A stretch of DNA of 64,000 bases from NCBI GenBank assembly GCA_030142905.1, contig JASJOG010000114.1, forward strand, positions 869,001-933,000, read 5' to 3'. The position numbers and the translations under genes were made by a program. The notes below the pieces were generated by a model. The model was not told where the DNA came from. It was given only the letters and a program-made list of their open reading frames with translations, and ran no database searches. Source of the stretch: Heliopora coerulea. Lineage: Eukaryota > Cnidaria > Anthozoa > Scleralcyonacea > Helioporidae. Positions within the stretch are counted from its first letter, which is position 1; every line of letters begins with the position of its first letter. Positions 1-12,651 of the stretch are shown here, piece by piece.

Positions 1-650
1 TCTTGCAGATAAAACATATTCTGGAGGCTGACATGGCTCCATTTTAATCAGTTTTTCTTTATCTTTCACACTAAGCTTCACGCCAACAAGTGAAGCAGGA
101 TCAACAGTCTTATTTTCATCTATTGTAAGAGCGACTTTAATCTTGCCTCCAACCATATCAAGCGTTGTTTCCTTCTGAGCTTTTTCGGCAAATTGACGTT
201 CTGTATCCAAATCAGTTAACAAACTCTTTTTCTCGCCCCAAGCGTTGTCTTCAAGAACTTGAACATCCATGGCTTCATTATGTTCTGAGGAATGCCCCAC
301 TTTGTTGTCATTATTTCCGTAGAAGTTACTTGTAGCTGAACATCTGAGATCCTCCTCAGTGTCTTGAGATTTTGCAATTTTTTCTTTCAGGTTGTCTTTA
401 TCAGCATGATATGTGCTGCCTGTAGATGAACTTTCTCCTGTATCTTGGAGTGCTTTTTCTTCCACTTTCCTGACGTTTCTGCAGCATCCTGGCAACGTTG
501 ATTGTCACTCGCATCCTTTGAAAGGCAATTATTCAAATAGTTTTTCATGAAAGACCCAAGCCTTTCATTTTCTTCTTTTCAGAACTTTCTTGCCTTCTTG
601 TTTTCTGCACCCGATTTCTTTTGTTTACTTTTGTTGTTTTCAAACATTTT
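1..650 (-). pseudogene. hAT/TTF-zinc-finger-type transposase-like gene, N-terminal part, runs off window
   Basis: On the minus strand a start near 649 opens a basic N-terminus with the look of ZMYM1-like hAT-derived proteins (SGAENKKARKF, then a stop, then KEENERLGSFMKNYL in the same frame). After an apparent frame change near 480, a long open frame runs to the left edge with no stop. It ends in KMEPCQPPEYVLSA, resembling the short conserved segment that precedes TTF-type zinc fingers in hAT proteins. The rest of the gene lies to the left of the window. The early stop and the frame change suggest a decayed copy, unless introns explain them. The family call is by eye and moderate. Confidence 0.4.
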
Positions 651-659
651 ATGCTGTGT

Positions 660-3600
660 GTTGAATAAGTGATTTATTAGCAATAAAGGGAAAACATTCA
701 TTTAACAGCTGTATAAGTTTTTGTAAATATCAAAATGATTAAACAAATAAACACAAAAACGTTAATTGGCAGAATATAAAACAGTGCCAAACTTAACACG
801 GCACTGTACTGCAGTATCAGGTTTCAAACCGGTAGAACAGTGACAAGGGAGAACACAGAACCGTATCACTCAATATTTGAGGCTTTATTTACAAAATCAT
901 GAGATTTGACGAAATTATTCGACCAACGTTTATCACAAACAAATGAAACGATAAAATCAAAGTCAAGGAAATGCTAAATGCATACGGCTACTTCAGCCAA
1001 ATTGAGTTAAATAAATCGATAATATAATGGGCAACATGTGCTTGAATGAATATATTCGAATATTCGATCTTCGCATGTTATGTAGATAACATATAAATGT
1101 TCATACCTACTTATGTCTTGGCGCGTTTATCCGTTGTAGAAATCATCAGCGAAGGGGAAAGTTTTAAATACCTTCTATCTTCTATGGCTGGCTATTTCAG
1201 TTTTTGTTATGATACGGGATATCGTAAAGTCAGGAAGGTATATAAGCATAATAAGCATATGATATACAGCAGTGGGCACTGCTGTAGCTTGCGGGCAGCC
1301 CAGACCACTCAAACGAGGAAAGGGACTGGAAACGTCAAACGTAGCAAATAGCTTGCCATGCGGGATAATGGATGTACTTGGATAATGCTTTTTTAGCATA
1401 ATTATCTTTGCTGTTATTTCTGGTTTGCCGTTTCCACGTTTAGTGCTAGTTTGTAAAACTATTTACTATGATCTTAGAATTTGGTAATTTTGGGCTTTTT
1501 AATAATTTGATTGTTTCCATGAGGCCACCTTGACCATTTTTGTCGCCCCATTCACTGTTTGGCGGCCCCCCTGCCACCACGCCACTGCCAGTCATTAAGA
1601 GTAAATGTTAAAGTGGTTAAATGATTGTTTCTCACTTATGGATAAAAGTTGAATTCCTAAAACTACTTATTTAAAAACATACAGTAGTTTTCACTATAAA
1701 TTTAAACTGGGACATTGATAGCAGGTTAATAAGTTGCAGATCATTGTTCTCCCCAGTTGCTTTGTACACATGGAAGATGTAAATGATCCTTATTACATGT
1801 ATCATATAAATGGACCATGTTATTGAACTTTAAAGTTGTAGTTGATTACATTGTGGAGGCACTTGTAAACCATTATGCAATGATGAAGAAAATGTCTTTC
1901 CAATAGTCACTATATTCAGTTGTTTGAGAGCATCAGGAGCTTGGTTTTGTGGCAGTAGATTCCAATGATGTTTTTGACTGCTTTATTCTTAAATATCTGT
2001 AAATGACTTGTAAAGGTTTTATTACCTTAGTCATCCCATGCTGTATCAAAATCAAAATTTATATAGAATTAATCTTGTACTTATGGGAATGAGGATTTTA
2101 ACCACTGCAATAAGTCCAATCTGTTAATTAATTTTTATGGTGATTGAACCCACATGTTCTATCTGTGAAATACTATTTCAGAAAATTTTGAGTGGCTATA
2201 ACCTCTAAAACACCATTTCCTGGTGCATAAATTAATTGAAATTAGAATACTTCTCAGTGAAAAACCAGTCACTTCTCAGAGAATGTATTTGAAGTTTGTA
2301 CAGTTTAGGGAAGGACATAGTTCTCCACAAAACAGTTCAATCAACATCCAATGGTTGTTAGTATTTACTGGAGAAAACATTTTACTGTACTTCATTACAA
2401 CCCGTAGGTGACCAAATACATACATTTTTCATTTTTTTCAGGAACAGTTATAACAGCCTTACAACATGTAAGAGTTCACCACAGCAGTGAAAAACTGTAG
2501 TAAGTTGCAACACAAAACCATAGATACATTGCTTTTATACAAATGTCAACCCATCCTCTACTGTCTAACTTGTGGTGCTCATTTGTTAAGGTAGAAAGTT
2601 GACAGGTTAATTCTACTCACAGCTGAAAAATCAACCTAAAATATTCCTGATACAGAATGGAAAATGCACCTTTGATTCTCAAATAAGAAGTTCATACAAA
2701 AGTTAGAGTACAGGTAATAGTCTTCAGTATGGTTTACCAGCACCATGATAATGTCGTTGGTTCAGAAAATCAGTTTTAGTTTATCATGGCCCACCACCAG
2801 CAACATAATTATGCCACCAGTGAAGTAGGTATTTAAAATTTGGTGCATTACGCCTTTTGTGAGAAAAAAATGAGAGCCTGTGGCAATTCGACTATAAAAG
2901 GCTCAGCTGCCTGTGATAAGAATATTAATCAATAGCCCACTTACATTTGCATAATTTTGTGGATATTGATGAAGATAATAAGTTTAAAACTAATTCATAC
3001 TGCTTACCTATCTGGCAAGTGGTTTAAAGAGCGTAATTCTTGGACTCTTCTGAAACCGAAGCATTGCAGACTGAGATAGAAGCACTGGTAATGACCACAT
3101 TGATTCCTTAGTGAAGAAAGTTATACTCCCATCAAGTATGTTTAGCAGCTGCTGTTAAAATTTGCAGGAAACAAGTACAAAGCAATGGAATTTCACATAT
3201 ACTGATTGAATTAATCTTGTGACAGTACAGAGGTAGCGGCATGCTTTTGGATAGCATAGTGTTTATATCACACATATTTGCTGTTCAGAGTTCACAACAT
3301 CATTCTTAACCTGAATAAGAAGAGATTCAACTTAATTTCCATAGTGAAGAAAATCTGACTGGCATAGGCATCCACAGGATTCTTTCTGGGGGGGGGGCAA
3401 GTTGGATACTCAATGTATGCAGTGAGCTCATGACCATGTGACCTAATGCTAGAATAAATATAAGTTAAATTCAGAAGCAAATTTTCTCATGGTTCCTCAA
3501 TCTATTATCCCGATCTATTTCTGATTTTAAGATCACAATTACATGTATCTTAAAGGAGGGTACAACAGATCCACTCCTGACAGGATCTGCCACTGGGTGT

Positions 3601-3800
3601 TTGAACCTGAAACTTTACTTTAGGTATTTGGCTAATCGGCATCATTTTATGCCGATCAGTCAATGGCTCAATGGCTCAATGTTATGAGTCACATATTTCA
3701 TTAATTCAAAATAGGTACATGCATATTGTGATAAAATGTACTTGTACTGTCTGAACAGAAATTGCAAGCAGCGCTTTTTAGAACCAAGGCAGTCAATCAA
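660..3800. other. No recognisable gene
   Basis: Only short chance reading frames are visible on both strands. The stretch is AT-rich with a G run near 3391-3399. I recognise no transposon domain, RNA gene or terminal repeat here. Confidence 0.6.
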
Positions 3801-3819
3801 GTCATTGATGATGGCTTCC

Positions 3820-3995
3820 TTTTTGTCAATGTATGCTCATCATGCATGAGCCAGACAAGCATTCTGTACAAATTGTTGATCAAAGCCATGTCTTGATGCA
3901 TTATAGCATACTAAATGACTGTTCAACCAGGCAAGTGGAGGCTGGAAGTGTTAGAGCAATAAGTAAGGCTTGGCAAACTGTTGGAAAAAATAACT
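3820..3995 (-). pseudogene. hAT transposase C-terminal dimerisation relic
   Basis: The minus strand encodes a stretch with the hAT family C-terminal signature: CQALLIALTLPASTCLVEQS, followed by SFSML and a run resembling KTWLRSTMTEDRLSGLCMMSIH, here with stops in place of some residues. In intact hAT proteins this region mediates dimerisation and contains the conserved Pro-x-Ser/Thr and Glu-x-Ser-Phe-Ser pattern. No catalytic part is identifiable upstream, although a short VYESETGN-like piece at 4100-4125 resembles the hAT protein at 37.6 kb. It is a short fossil. Confidence 0.5.
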
Positions 3996-4387
3996 GTTCT
4001 TCATAAGATCCATTAACATGGTATACCAAGATTTTTGTCAGTCATAGAACAAAATGTCACCAAATGGTCATGTCATCTTGATGAAAGTTTGACAAAACAT
4101 GTTTCCAGTTTCACTCTCATATACAGTGGTGCTCGACATGGCTAAATTTTCAGGCATAGGTACAAAATTTTCAGAAGTCCACATTGTTTGTGCCATGCCC
4201 AAAATGTCGACAGTGTAAATGGGGTTTTTGACATTTATTATGAGATAAAGCATGAAAGAAGCTTCTGAAAATATGTCCAAAAATCGTAATAGTAAATAAT
4301 TCTGATTCATATAACCAGCAATTGCCAATTGCCACTTCATGTATGATTTTATATAATCACTGCTTAGTTACCAAGAAATAGCTTGGC

Positions 4388-6612
4388 AAAAGCTATTTTT
4401 TGTTTGTGTTGACAAACATGCTCCTTTGCGAACAAAATGTGTCCACTCATGCAAATTGCCCTGGATCACTTCATATTTAAAGAAGCGTATGCATGAGAGA
4501 GATATACTTAAATCGAAAGTGAGCAGGTCTAAAGATGCTAAAGATTGGCATATCTTCAAAACTTTATGAAACAAAGTAAAGAATCCTATTACAAAAATGC
4601 ATTGAACACGAACAAAGGCAACTCGCATGAGACTTGGCGAATTATAAATGAACTCCGTTCAAAGAGACATAAGTGTACATCAGTAAAGGAAATCATATTG
4701 AACGGTACATCCATTATTAATTCAGACGAATTGTCTGATGTATTTAATGATCACTTTTCAAATATTGGACCCAGACTTGCTAATGAAATACCTAATAATG
4801 TAAATTCCCCATTGTATTTGCATTATTTAAGTGATACGAATAGACGGTTTGTGTTGAACACAACTACTGCCCCTAAGGTTTATGCCTTGTTATCAAAATT
4901 AAGGAAATCCAAAGCAACAGGTTTGGATAAAATTTCAGCGGCAAGACTTCTTTGTGAATCTGCTGATTTAATAGCTGTTCATCTATGTTCAATTTTTAAC
5001 AAATCTTTAGTAACAGGTATTTTTTCTGATGAATGGAAATTATCTAAAATAATTCCATTGTTTAAACAAGGTAACCGTTCAAATCTAAATAACTATCATC
5101 CTATCTCTATAATTCCTGTTGTTGCTAAAGTGTTTGAGAGAATTGTTTACGACCAGCTATATGTTTATCTCACTGAAAATGATTTGATATCCATGCATCA
5201 ATCAGGCTTTAGATCTTTGCATTCTACTGTTACCGCATTGCTTGAAGCCACTGATAATTGGGCTTACAATATAGACCAAGGTAATGTAAATGCAGTAGTT
5301 TTCTTGGATCTTAAAAAGGCCTTCAACACAGTCGATCATAACATTCTATTGTCTAAATTAAAAAAATATGGGGTGTCTGGTACAGCATATGATTGGTTTC
5401 AATCTTATTTACTCTCTCGTGAACAATGCTGTTTCGTAAATGGTTCTCTCTCGAATAACCGTCCATTGACCTGTGGCATCCCTCAGGGAACAATTCTGGG
5501 TCCGCTTCTTTTTATAATTTATATAAATGACCTGCCTAATTGTCTCCAGTACTCTCGGTCAAGGATGTATGCAGATGACACTAACTTATCTTTTGTTAGC
5601 AATACCATTGAAAATATCAAAGTCAATTTAAATGACGATCTCGTTAGAGTTAATGAATGGCTTAATGCTAACAAATTAACTTTAAATTCATCCAAAACAA
5701 AATTCATGCTAATTGGGTCAAGACAAAGGTTAAGTACATTTCAGAATGCTCCTTCTCTTAGCATTGGTGAAAAACCTATAAAACAGGTGAATTATTCTAA
5801 ATCACTAGGTGTCTATATTAATTATAACCTCTCATGGAATGTTCGTATAGATAAATTATGCAGGAATGTTGCAAGTGGCATTGGAGCACTGAAGCGAATT
5901 AGATCCTTTTTACCCCACCACACTCTATCTATTTTTAATTCTTTATTGCAGCCACATTTTGATTGTTGTGCTGTTTGGGGAAACTGTAGCAAAACTTTGT
6001 CCAACAAGCTTCAGAAGCTTCAAAATCGTGCAGCTCATATTTTAACTTTTTCTAGCTTTGATGCAAATGCAGACGTACTTATTGAAAAACTCGGATGGAA
6101 AAACCTTAATTTTCAACATCAAATTCATAAGGCTATTATGGTATATAAATCTCTTAATGGTCTTGCTCCTCAATATCTTAGAGATAAATTTGTTGATTGT
6201 AATAATACTACTAGTTATTCTCTTTGAGATACGGTGAATAAACTTGCTATTCCTTTGCCCCATACAAATTTTATGAAAAACAGTTTTAGTTACTCAGGAG
6301 CTGTTCTATGGAACAGCTTACCCGTCAAAATGCGGCAGGCTGACTCTCTTAGAACTTTTTGGCTTGACTGTAAGAATTACCCTCACTGGAAGTAGCTATA
6401 TGTTATTGTTACTAATCCTCCTTCACACGGCACTCATGAAAAGCAGATTTGTCTTATTAAGTTAACGTTATTGCAATAGTTTTATATTTAAATTGATATA
6501 TATTGTTAAATAATTAACTTTGTAATAATTTACTGTATTGTATTAGTATTTGTGACGTATTTGTAATTTATTTTCTGATGAGTTTTACCGTGTTTAAATA
6601 AAGTTATTATTA
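4388..6612 (+). mobile_element. 5'-truncated Jockey/CR1-type LINE
   Basis: A non-LTR retrotransposon copy. Recognisable coding begins near 4388 (a CVDKHAPLRTK-type segment normally found between endonuclease and reverse transcriptase), shifts frame near 4558, and continues through the whole reverse transcriptase. The endonuclease expected upstream is absent, as in ordinary 5' truncation during target-primed reverse transcription. The 3' untranslated part ends about 6612 in an A/T-rich AATAAAGTTATTATTAAA tail. No target-site duplication was identified. Confidence 0.85.
4545..6396 (+). pseudogene. LINE reverse transcriptase (pol) with one internal stop
   Basis: It encodes an RNA-directed DNA polymerase of the Jockey superfamily, which copies element RNA at a nicked target. 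Visible motifs in order: KSKATGLDKISA, NYHPISIIPVVAKVFE, the H-Q-S-G-F-R segment, VVFLDLKKAFNTVDH, CGIPQGTILGPLLF, and the catalytic YADDTNLSF near residue 345. They are followed by thumb and C-terminal segments (LGVYINYNLSW, AAHILT). The frame stops at 6225-6227 (TGA) but the same frame stays open with typical family sequence to about 6396. The TGA sits where related proteins usually have Arg, so a CGA to TGA change is likely. The first residues before 4560 are probably an artefact of the upstream frameshift. Confidence 0.85.
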
Positions 6613-7628
6613 AATATCCTTGTTCTACATTGCTAGGGGGGCAAGTGCCCCCCTTATCCACCCCTTGAGTCACCAGGGAATCTCAGTAGATGACTTGGAG
6701 AGGTGAACACATGGGCTACAACCTATCCACAATCTTTTGATTTGCCAGAGAGTTCATCCAAATGTGAACAAGAGGCAAGGAGACAGCCATGTTATTGCTG
6801 CAATCTTGACTCATCAGATTAGCATTTCAGATACAAAAGACGATGAGATGTAGTTGTACATCGCCACAGACTGACTGATTCACAGGTCTACCACAATGAT
6901 GGAAAATTGTGAATTCCATATTGACCAGAATACAATCAATATAAGAGCAGAAAACAAGCCAAATATGAATTATATGTTATCAAATTGTACTATGAACTCA
7001 TCCAGTAACAGAAGAAAAATATACCTTGATATATCTTATGAAAAGTGTATTGAAATTTTAGACAAGCATGAAACAAGACCTCTGACAAATGTTGAAGAAG
7101 GTGTGGCTAAATGACATCAATATTTTAATTGGTGTACAAGGTCCAGTTGAAGCAGATTCAAACAAAAATAGAGACACATAGTAAGCATGACCAAGACCCA
7201 TCTCAAATACCTGTGAGAAGAATTCTGAGTAAGCAGTGTAGACATGAAGTGAAATTATTTATGACATATTCAGAAATCGTCTTTATGCAGCACTCAGAAA
7301 CCATGTTCCATGGATTACAACTATGCCAATTTGGGCATATTTTATGCAAAAAATATCGAGTAAAATAATATATGAAATATTCAAAAGCAGACCATTTCTG
7401 GTTATTCTTGCCGTATAGAATACATTCTTAGGAACTAATTTCAGGAAAAAATTTTTTAAAAAAATATGAATATATATATATATAATTACATTGACAAATG
7501 GTCATTCCGCTTGCCCTCTCTTGGCCGCCATCTTGAATCAAGTCATGGTTCCGAGATGTGGTAACATACATGAAGTAATGCACCTACCCAATACTGCTGT
7601 CATGTGACAGATCGTTGAAGAAAGTAAC
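6613..7628. other. No recognisable gene
   Basis: Short open frames at 6896-7114 and 7129-7368 on the plus strand match nothing I recognise and have no supporting context. A TA run lies at 7470-7485. Confidence 0.5.
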
Positions 7629-9490
7629 ATGGCAAATGCAAAATTGAAGTGTGCAAAGTCTGCCGCAAAGGCAACTGCAAGAAATGTGACAAAACGCACA
7701 TTTAGACATGCATGGCTCAAAGATTTTCCCTGGCTCCAACTTGATGAAGAAAAACAAAGAATGTTCTGTACTTTGTGCAAAAAATCCAAAAGAAAGAACC
7801 CTTTTGCCAACAAAGGCTGCATCAATTTCCAACACTCAACTCTTATGAAACATGTTGAAGGGAATGATCATCAAATTGCTTTGAAGGATGTAAAGATGCA
7901 TCTGCCACTGGTGCAGCAAGTGCTGTTCGGGCAGCCTTCAACACCGTATATTTTATAGTGAAGGAAGAGCTGCCACTTAGTTAATTCAGCCCACTATTGA
8001 ACTTGCAGATAAAGAATCAGAAGGAAGGCTTGAAGAACATCACTCACCAGCACCCTAGTCATGTTTCAGAAATGGTTGGGATCATTTCTGACTCCATTGA
8101 AAAGAATGATCTGGAAATACTTAACCAAAGTCCAGTTCAAGGTGTCCTGCTAGATGAAACCTCAGATATAACCATACATAAGAAACTCGTGATTCTGTTT
8201 AAAGCCATTTAAGACAGTAAGTGCAAAACACTGTTTGGAAAAAAATGTGAGTGTCCACAATGGTAAAGTGGATATGTTAATACAACTTATCAATAGTAAG
8301 AGAATTCCAGTTGTTAATGTTTTTGGGCCTGGAAGTAATGGTGCACCTATGATGCTTGGTTGTTGAAATGGTGTGGGCACTTAGCTCATAAGACTTAACC
8401 CTTATATGATTCAAGTTCATTGTCCCACAAACTTGCTCTGTGTTTGACTCATGCTGCAAAGACTGTCAGTGCTATTGCCAAATTTAAGGACACAGTGTGG
8501 TCGATATACAACTTTTTTTCTAGCTAGTCAGTTAGGTATAACAAATTGAGGAAAACGGAACAACCTTCGGGAGAAACTGAACTGTACTTGAGAGAGCCCA
8601 TATACACAAGGTGGCTGAATCTTCATTGTGCTTTTCAAATGGTGTTCAGAATCTGGCACTCTCTTGTATTAACCCTTGAAGACCAAGCAGATGATGAAAC
8701 AAAAGCGAAAGGGCACCTCAGTCAGATTACAACTTTTCAATTTGTTGCCTCTACAGAATTATTAAACGACCTTCTGTCAGTTTTATCAAGGCTCGGTAAG
8801 CAATTTCAAGCACAGAGTCTTGATCTCTCTATGAATCATCCACGTGTTAGGTCAGCCAAAATCAGGAACCTGGTACACATCTTGCAGACATTTTGAATCT
8901 GGTTGGGAAAGATAAATCAAGATTCAATACAGGGAGGTTGAGGTGAAAGTAATTGAATCAAGTTATGTATCATTTCACCAAACAAAGGATAGATTAATTG
9001 AAGAAGTTATATCCAACATTGATGACAGGTTTCCAATAGATTCTATGAGTGAAGTTGATGTGTCGGGTATTTTAAACCCTAGAAAGTGTCCAGCAATTGC
9101 AAACCTTAGTAACTATGGCAATGAAGAACTACAGGTTCTGGGGGACCATTATGGAAAAAGAATGGCAAAGATGGGCTTGTTCCACTAATTATTGATGAAG
9201 CTGAGACGAAATTTGAATGGGTCCAATTGTGCCAAGTTATTGCTGCAAACTAAAGGCACCTGTCCCTTTGAGAAATGTCAAAGCTTCTAATCATGGACCA
9301 TCAGGACCTGTATCCCAACTTTGCTAAGCTTGCATAAGTTGTTTTAATCATCCCAGTTACCAATGCCCATAGTGAAAGAGCCTTCAATACACAAGACAGA
9401 CAGATGAGCAAACTGAGAAACAGCCTTGGTCATTCAACTGTTGATCAGTTGATGCACATTGAAGGTAATGGCCCACCTGATTGATGGCTG
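7629..9490 (+). pseudogene. hAT-type (ZNF862-like) transposase relic
   Basis: It starts with a Lys-rich N-terminus, then a zinc finger of the type found in ZNF862 and related hAT-derived proteins (WLQLDEEKQRMFCTLCKKSK, then a His-x4-His type end at KHVEGNDHQIAL, residues about 35-85). Further fragments in shifting frames follow: GVLLDETSDITIHKKLVIL (8140-8200, the catalytic-core region carrying a conserved Asp), a helical stretch at 8546-8896, a piece at 8943-9188, and a C-terminal dimerisation segment near 9345-9470 (IPVTNAHSERAFNT). At least four frame changes or stops break it. In function it would be a DNA cut-and-paste transposase or a domesticated descendant; this copy cannot make a full protein. 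Confidence 0.7.
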
Positions 9491-10080
9491 TATGAAACAG
9501 TGGCAGACAAACAAACTCTGTTGTTCACTCAAGATATTACAGTAACTTATTTTACTTTACTGCTTCACTTGGTCGCTGAAACATTTTCAGATTTTAACAG
9601 AGCAGATAGTAACAGATATTGAATTACCTCTTAGGATAAATTGTCAATTGAGTTTGTTTCGAGGAGCAGCCAAAAGATGTTCATGTAATTTTAGGCCACT
9701 GTTTGAAATTACTGGCAAATCAATGCCTTAAGGTAGACAAAGTTGCTTGTATTGTGTTTTGGTGTGAATAAACATTAAAATAATAAACTTCTTTTCAGCT
9801 ACAAAGTAGAAAGTTGGTACAGTGAGTGAAGTATGTGCATTTTTTTCAATATTTTAGTTATTTTTTATTGTCACATATAATGACTCCATAATTTAAAAGC
9901 AGAGAGTCAAAATGACTCCAAAGGAAGTGTCAAGTTTGTAATCCCTGATGTTCATTACCATGTAACAAACTTGTTTTCATTAAATAGGCTATTTTGGACA
10001 ACACAGATAACCTCTGATGTTTCTAACTCGCCCAAATTAGGAAGAAGTAGAACACACATTACATAACAAAGCTACAACCC
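9491..10080. other. No recognisable gene
   Basis: AT-rich spacer between the hAT relic and the first recognisable Helitron sequence. The true left end of the Helitron may lie here but shows no diagnostic structure to my eye. Confidence 0.5.
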
Positions 10081-10089
10081 TGCAAGTAA

Positions 10090-10855
10090 TATTTCTAGAT
10101 AAATGAGATAATGAAAGGCAAAGGGCACAGACAGCCAGCAATCTTTTTCTGATTTTGTGTGGTGATATTGAGTTAAATCCAGGCCCTGCCAGCCATACCA
10201 TGTCCATACTGACTGAACAATTATTACAAACAGGTCTTATGCCAGTCAATATTAGCAGTGACGGGAATTGCTTTTTTTCACAATGCAAGCCACCAAGTGT
10301 ATGGCACAGAATTGAACCATTCACAAATAGGGGCATTAGAAATTCAGCATGTTATCAACTACCCAGAATATTTTATAGAGAGTAACACTGAACAGTCATT
10401 GTTGCATTATCTGCAAAATGTGTCCAGCGAAGCAACGTGGAGTGAAAAAATATTTATTCTGGAGGTTTCATATGCTCTTAATATGAAAATTAATGCTATT
10501 GAAACCACAGCCAATTTCTCTGATATTACACTTGTACACCCACATCTGTATTGGGCATCGTGACAAAATTCACTATGTTTCAACAATGCAAATGAATTAA
10601 TCTGACATGCAGGACAGTTCCAACATTTGCAAAATCATACTAACTCCATACAGAATCAAGTAGGGCAGATAATTCATATGAATGAAACCAGTAATACTGG
10701 TATTGTGAAATAGCTTTCTGTGCCAAAATCTAGAAGAGAGTACAAGAGAGAAAAAGAGAATGGACAGTCAATTTAGAAAGAAAGAAAATAAAAAAAAGTA
10801 TACAATAAAAAAGCAAAGACAACATGCAAAGAATTTTGCTACACAAAATCTTTTC
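10090..10855 (+). pseudogene. Helitron N-terminal module: 2A-like peptide followed by OTU protease-like domain
   Basis: Positions 10143-10187 encode FLILCGDIELNPGP, matching the D-x-E-x-N-P-G-P core of 2A ribosome-skipping peptides. Immediately after comes an OTU-type cysteine protease-like domain: SSDGNCFF carries the Asp-Gly-Asn-Cys nucleophile motif. The frame then shifts by one near 10275 and continues with ASHQVYGTELNHSQIGALEI and a later LVHPHLYW (the His-containing end of the OTU fold), ending at 10563. A Lys/Arg-rich linker continues to about 10855. OTU domains are known in some Helitron proteins. The copy is broken: an in-frame TGA lies upstream of the 2A near 10106, and there is the internal frameshift. 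Sequence at 14.1 kb continues the same protein beyond an inserted Gypsy. Confidence 0.75.
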
Positions 10856-10859
10856 TCTC

Positions 10860-11575
10860 AGGAGTTCGAGTGGTCCCCACACCATGTGTCCAAAAACAAG
10901 TTCAAATGGACTAAAACCTAAAGATTCTTGTACCGACTCTCTAGCTGCAAATAAAAGCAAGCAAATACCTTCATCCCAGTCTTTTTCTGTATCAAAACAA
11001 TAAGCCTTAATCATGTTTTTTAAGGTCTGATGAAATCTCTCAAGAGCACCTTGACTTTCTGGGTGATAAGCAGACGATCAAAATTGTTTAATCCCTGACT
11101 TGTACATGACCTGTTGAAAAATACTTGACATGAAATTGGAACCTTGGTCCGACTGAATTGACTTTGGGAGACCGACAAGTAAAAAGAACATAATCGAGGC
11201 CCCAACAATAGTTTTCGCCTTTATGTTTGGTAAAGGTATAGCCTCTGGGAATCTTGTAGAAGCACACATTATGGTAAACAAGTATTGATTACCTAATTTA
11301 GTTTCTGGTAAAGGACCAACACAATCTATCAGAATCCTACTGAAAGGTTCTTCAAAAGCAGGAATGGGTTGAAGAGGAGCTTTAGGAAGGGGTTGGTTCG
11401 GTTTCCCAACCATTTGACAGGTGTGACAAGACCTACAGAATTGCACGACATCTTTCCTGAGACAAGGCTAGTAAAAATGACTTGATACCTTGGCATACGT
11501 CTTATTGACACCTAAATGACCAGACATTGGGGTCTCATGTGCCAAACTTAATACTTGAGAACAATAAATTTTAGG
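10860..11575 (-). pseudogene. Gypsy integrase (GMR1-like), C-terminus truncated
   Basis: The integrase would join retrotransposon cDNA to host DNA. On the minus strand, the His2-Cys2 zinc module is visible (AHETPMSGHLGVNKTY, then FCRSCHTCQMVGKPNQ), followed by the catalytic core: DCVGPLPETKLGNQY holds the first Asp, SDQGSNFMS the second, and the Glu lies in a shifted frame near 11040-11075. ESLGFSPFELVFGHMVWGPL follows at about 10870-10930. Breaks: a stop near 11470 within the zinc module and a frameshift near 11080. Coding is lost after about 10860, where Helitron sequence begins. Confidence 0.8.
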
Positions 11576-12642
11576 AATAACAACTTGGTACTTTACTGCC
11601 CACTCATCCTCAGCAGAAATGTCTTTGTCATCTACAGCTTTTTGAAACAGGGGTGAGATCTTGGGATCTCTTTTTTGCTCTACAATAAGAGATGACTTTG
11701 AAACGGGTTGGCCCTGGTTTAAAAAACTTTCTTTAGACAAATTTTTCATAGAAGAATTAGATGCATAAGTGTCATTAAATCGATCACTTTCAAAAACTTT
11801 TCCTAGAAAACTGTTAGACAAATCAATGTCATCAATAGTTTGTTTCTTACTCATAGCTCGAGTAACAGCACAAGAAGGATACAAACCAGGAATCTCCTGC
11901 TCGATAGGATCAGGAGTTTGATCACAACAGGGCTTATTTGTTAGAAGAGGGCCACCTACCACCTTGTCCCCAGCAAGGTCATTTCCTAAAAGAAGGTGAA
12001 TTCCTTCGAAAGGTAACGAAGGCTTAATTCCTAAAACTACAGATCCAGAAACCAAATTAGAAGACAAGTAAACATTATGGAGCGGAACAGATGAATATCT
12101 TAAAGAATCTACTCCTTTAATAAGAACATTTGTACCCGAATAAGACTTATCAGAAAATGGCAAAGTATCTGCCAATGTCCAGTATCTCTTAATATTTTAA
12201 TGGGAGTAGCATTATTTAAATTACTTCCATGTGAAACAAAACCATCATGAACAAATAGTTCAAAAATCTCCATAATGCGATCAGAAGGGGATTCTACACA
12301 AACCTCAGAATTATCACTCATAGATCTAACGTCAGAAAACATGTCAGGCACGTCATTAACAAATTTTGATTTCACAAAGCTAATAAGCTTTGTTTCATTT
12401 TGGCCACTCTCTTTCCTTTTAATTTTCCAACAATCGCTTAACAAATGACCTGTTTTTTTACAATAGCTACAAACGACAGGGTTAAATGGTGTTTGTTGTT
12501 GTACTGTCTTGAATGTTGGTGTCTTTGTGTGGCTATTATTGAAGGTTGATTTAAAAAATGGTGGGTTTGTTGGTTTATAAAAAGATTCCTTAAATGAGTT
12601 CCTAGGTGGACCACTGAAACGTTTATTGTCAGGCGTAAACAA
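11468..12642 (-). pseudogene. Gag C-terminus with CCHC knuckle, aspartic protease and linker (GMR1-like Gypsy)
   Basis: The 12642-12109 frame carries a CCHC zinc knuckle (CSYCKKTGHLLSDCW) for RNA binding. An aspartic protease begins near 12200 (ILRDTGHW, where Asp-Thr-Gly is the catalytic triplet), after which the frame shifts near 12150. The frame from 12175 continues through the protease body (GIKPSLPFEGIHLLLGNDLA, flap and second-loop type sequence) into a linker ending at the integrase zinc module. The frameshift within the protease means this copy could not make an active enzyme. The lack of any reverse transcriptase after the protease is a genuine feature of the order, since the protein runs straight into integrase. 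Confidence 0.75.
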
Positions 12643-12651
12643 TTAATTTCT

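Noticed and set aside
1097..1399. Overlapping open frames on both strands
   Set aside because: No family resemblance, no context, and the length is as expected by chance.
3391..3399. G run as a quadruplex or regulatory site
   Set aside because: A single run of nine G without neighbouring runs is not enough to support a quadruplex.
7470..7485. TA repeat as an origin or recombination site
   Set aside because: It is a short simple repeat, common in AT-rich DNA, with nothing around it.
10155..10563. OTU protease as the maturation protease of element A
   Set aside because: It lies about 7 kb from element A, is separated from it by a Gypsy and by Helitron Rep sequence, and matches the N-terminal module of Helitron proteins.
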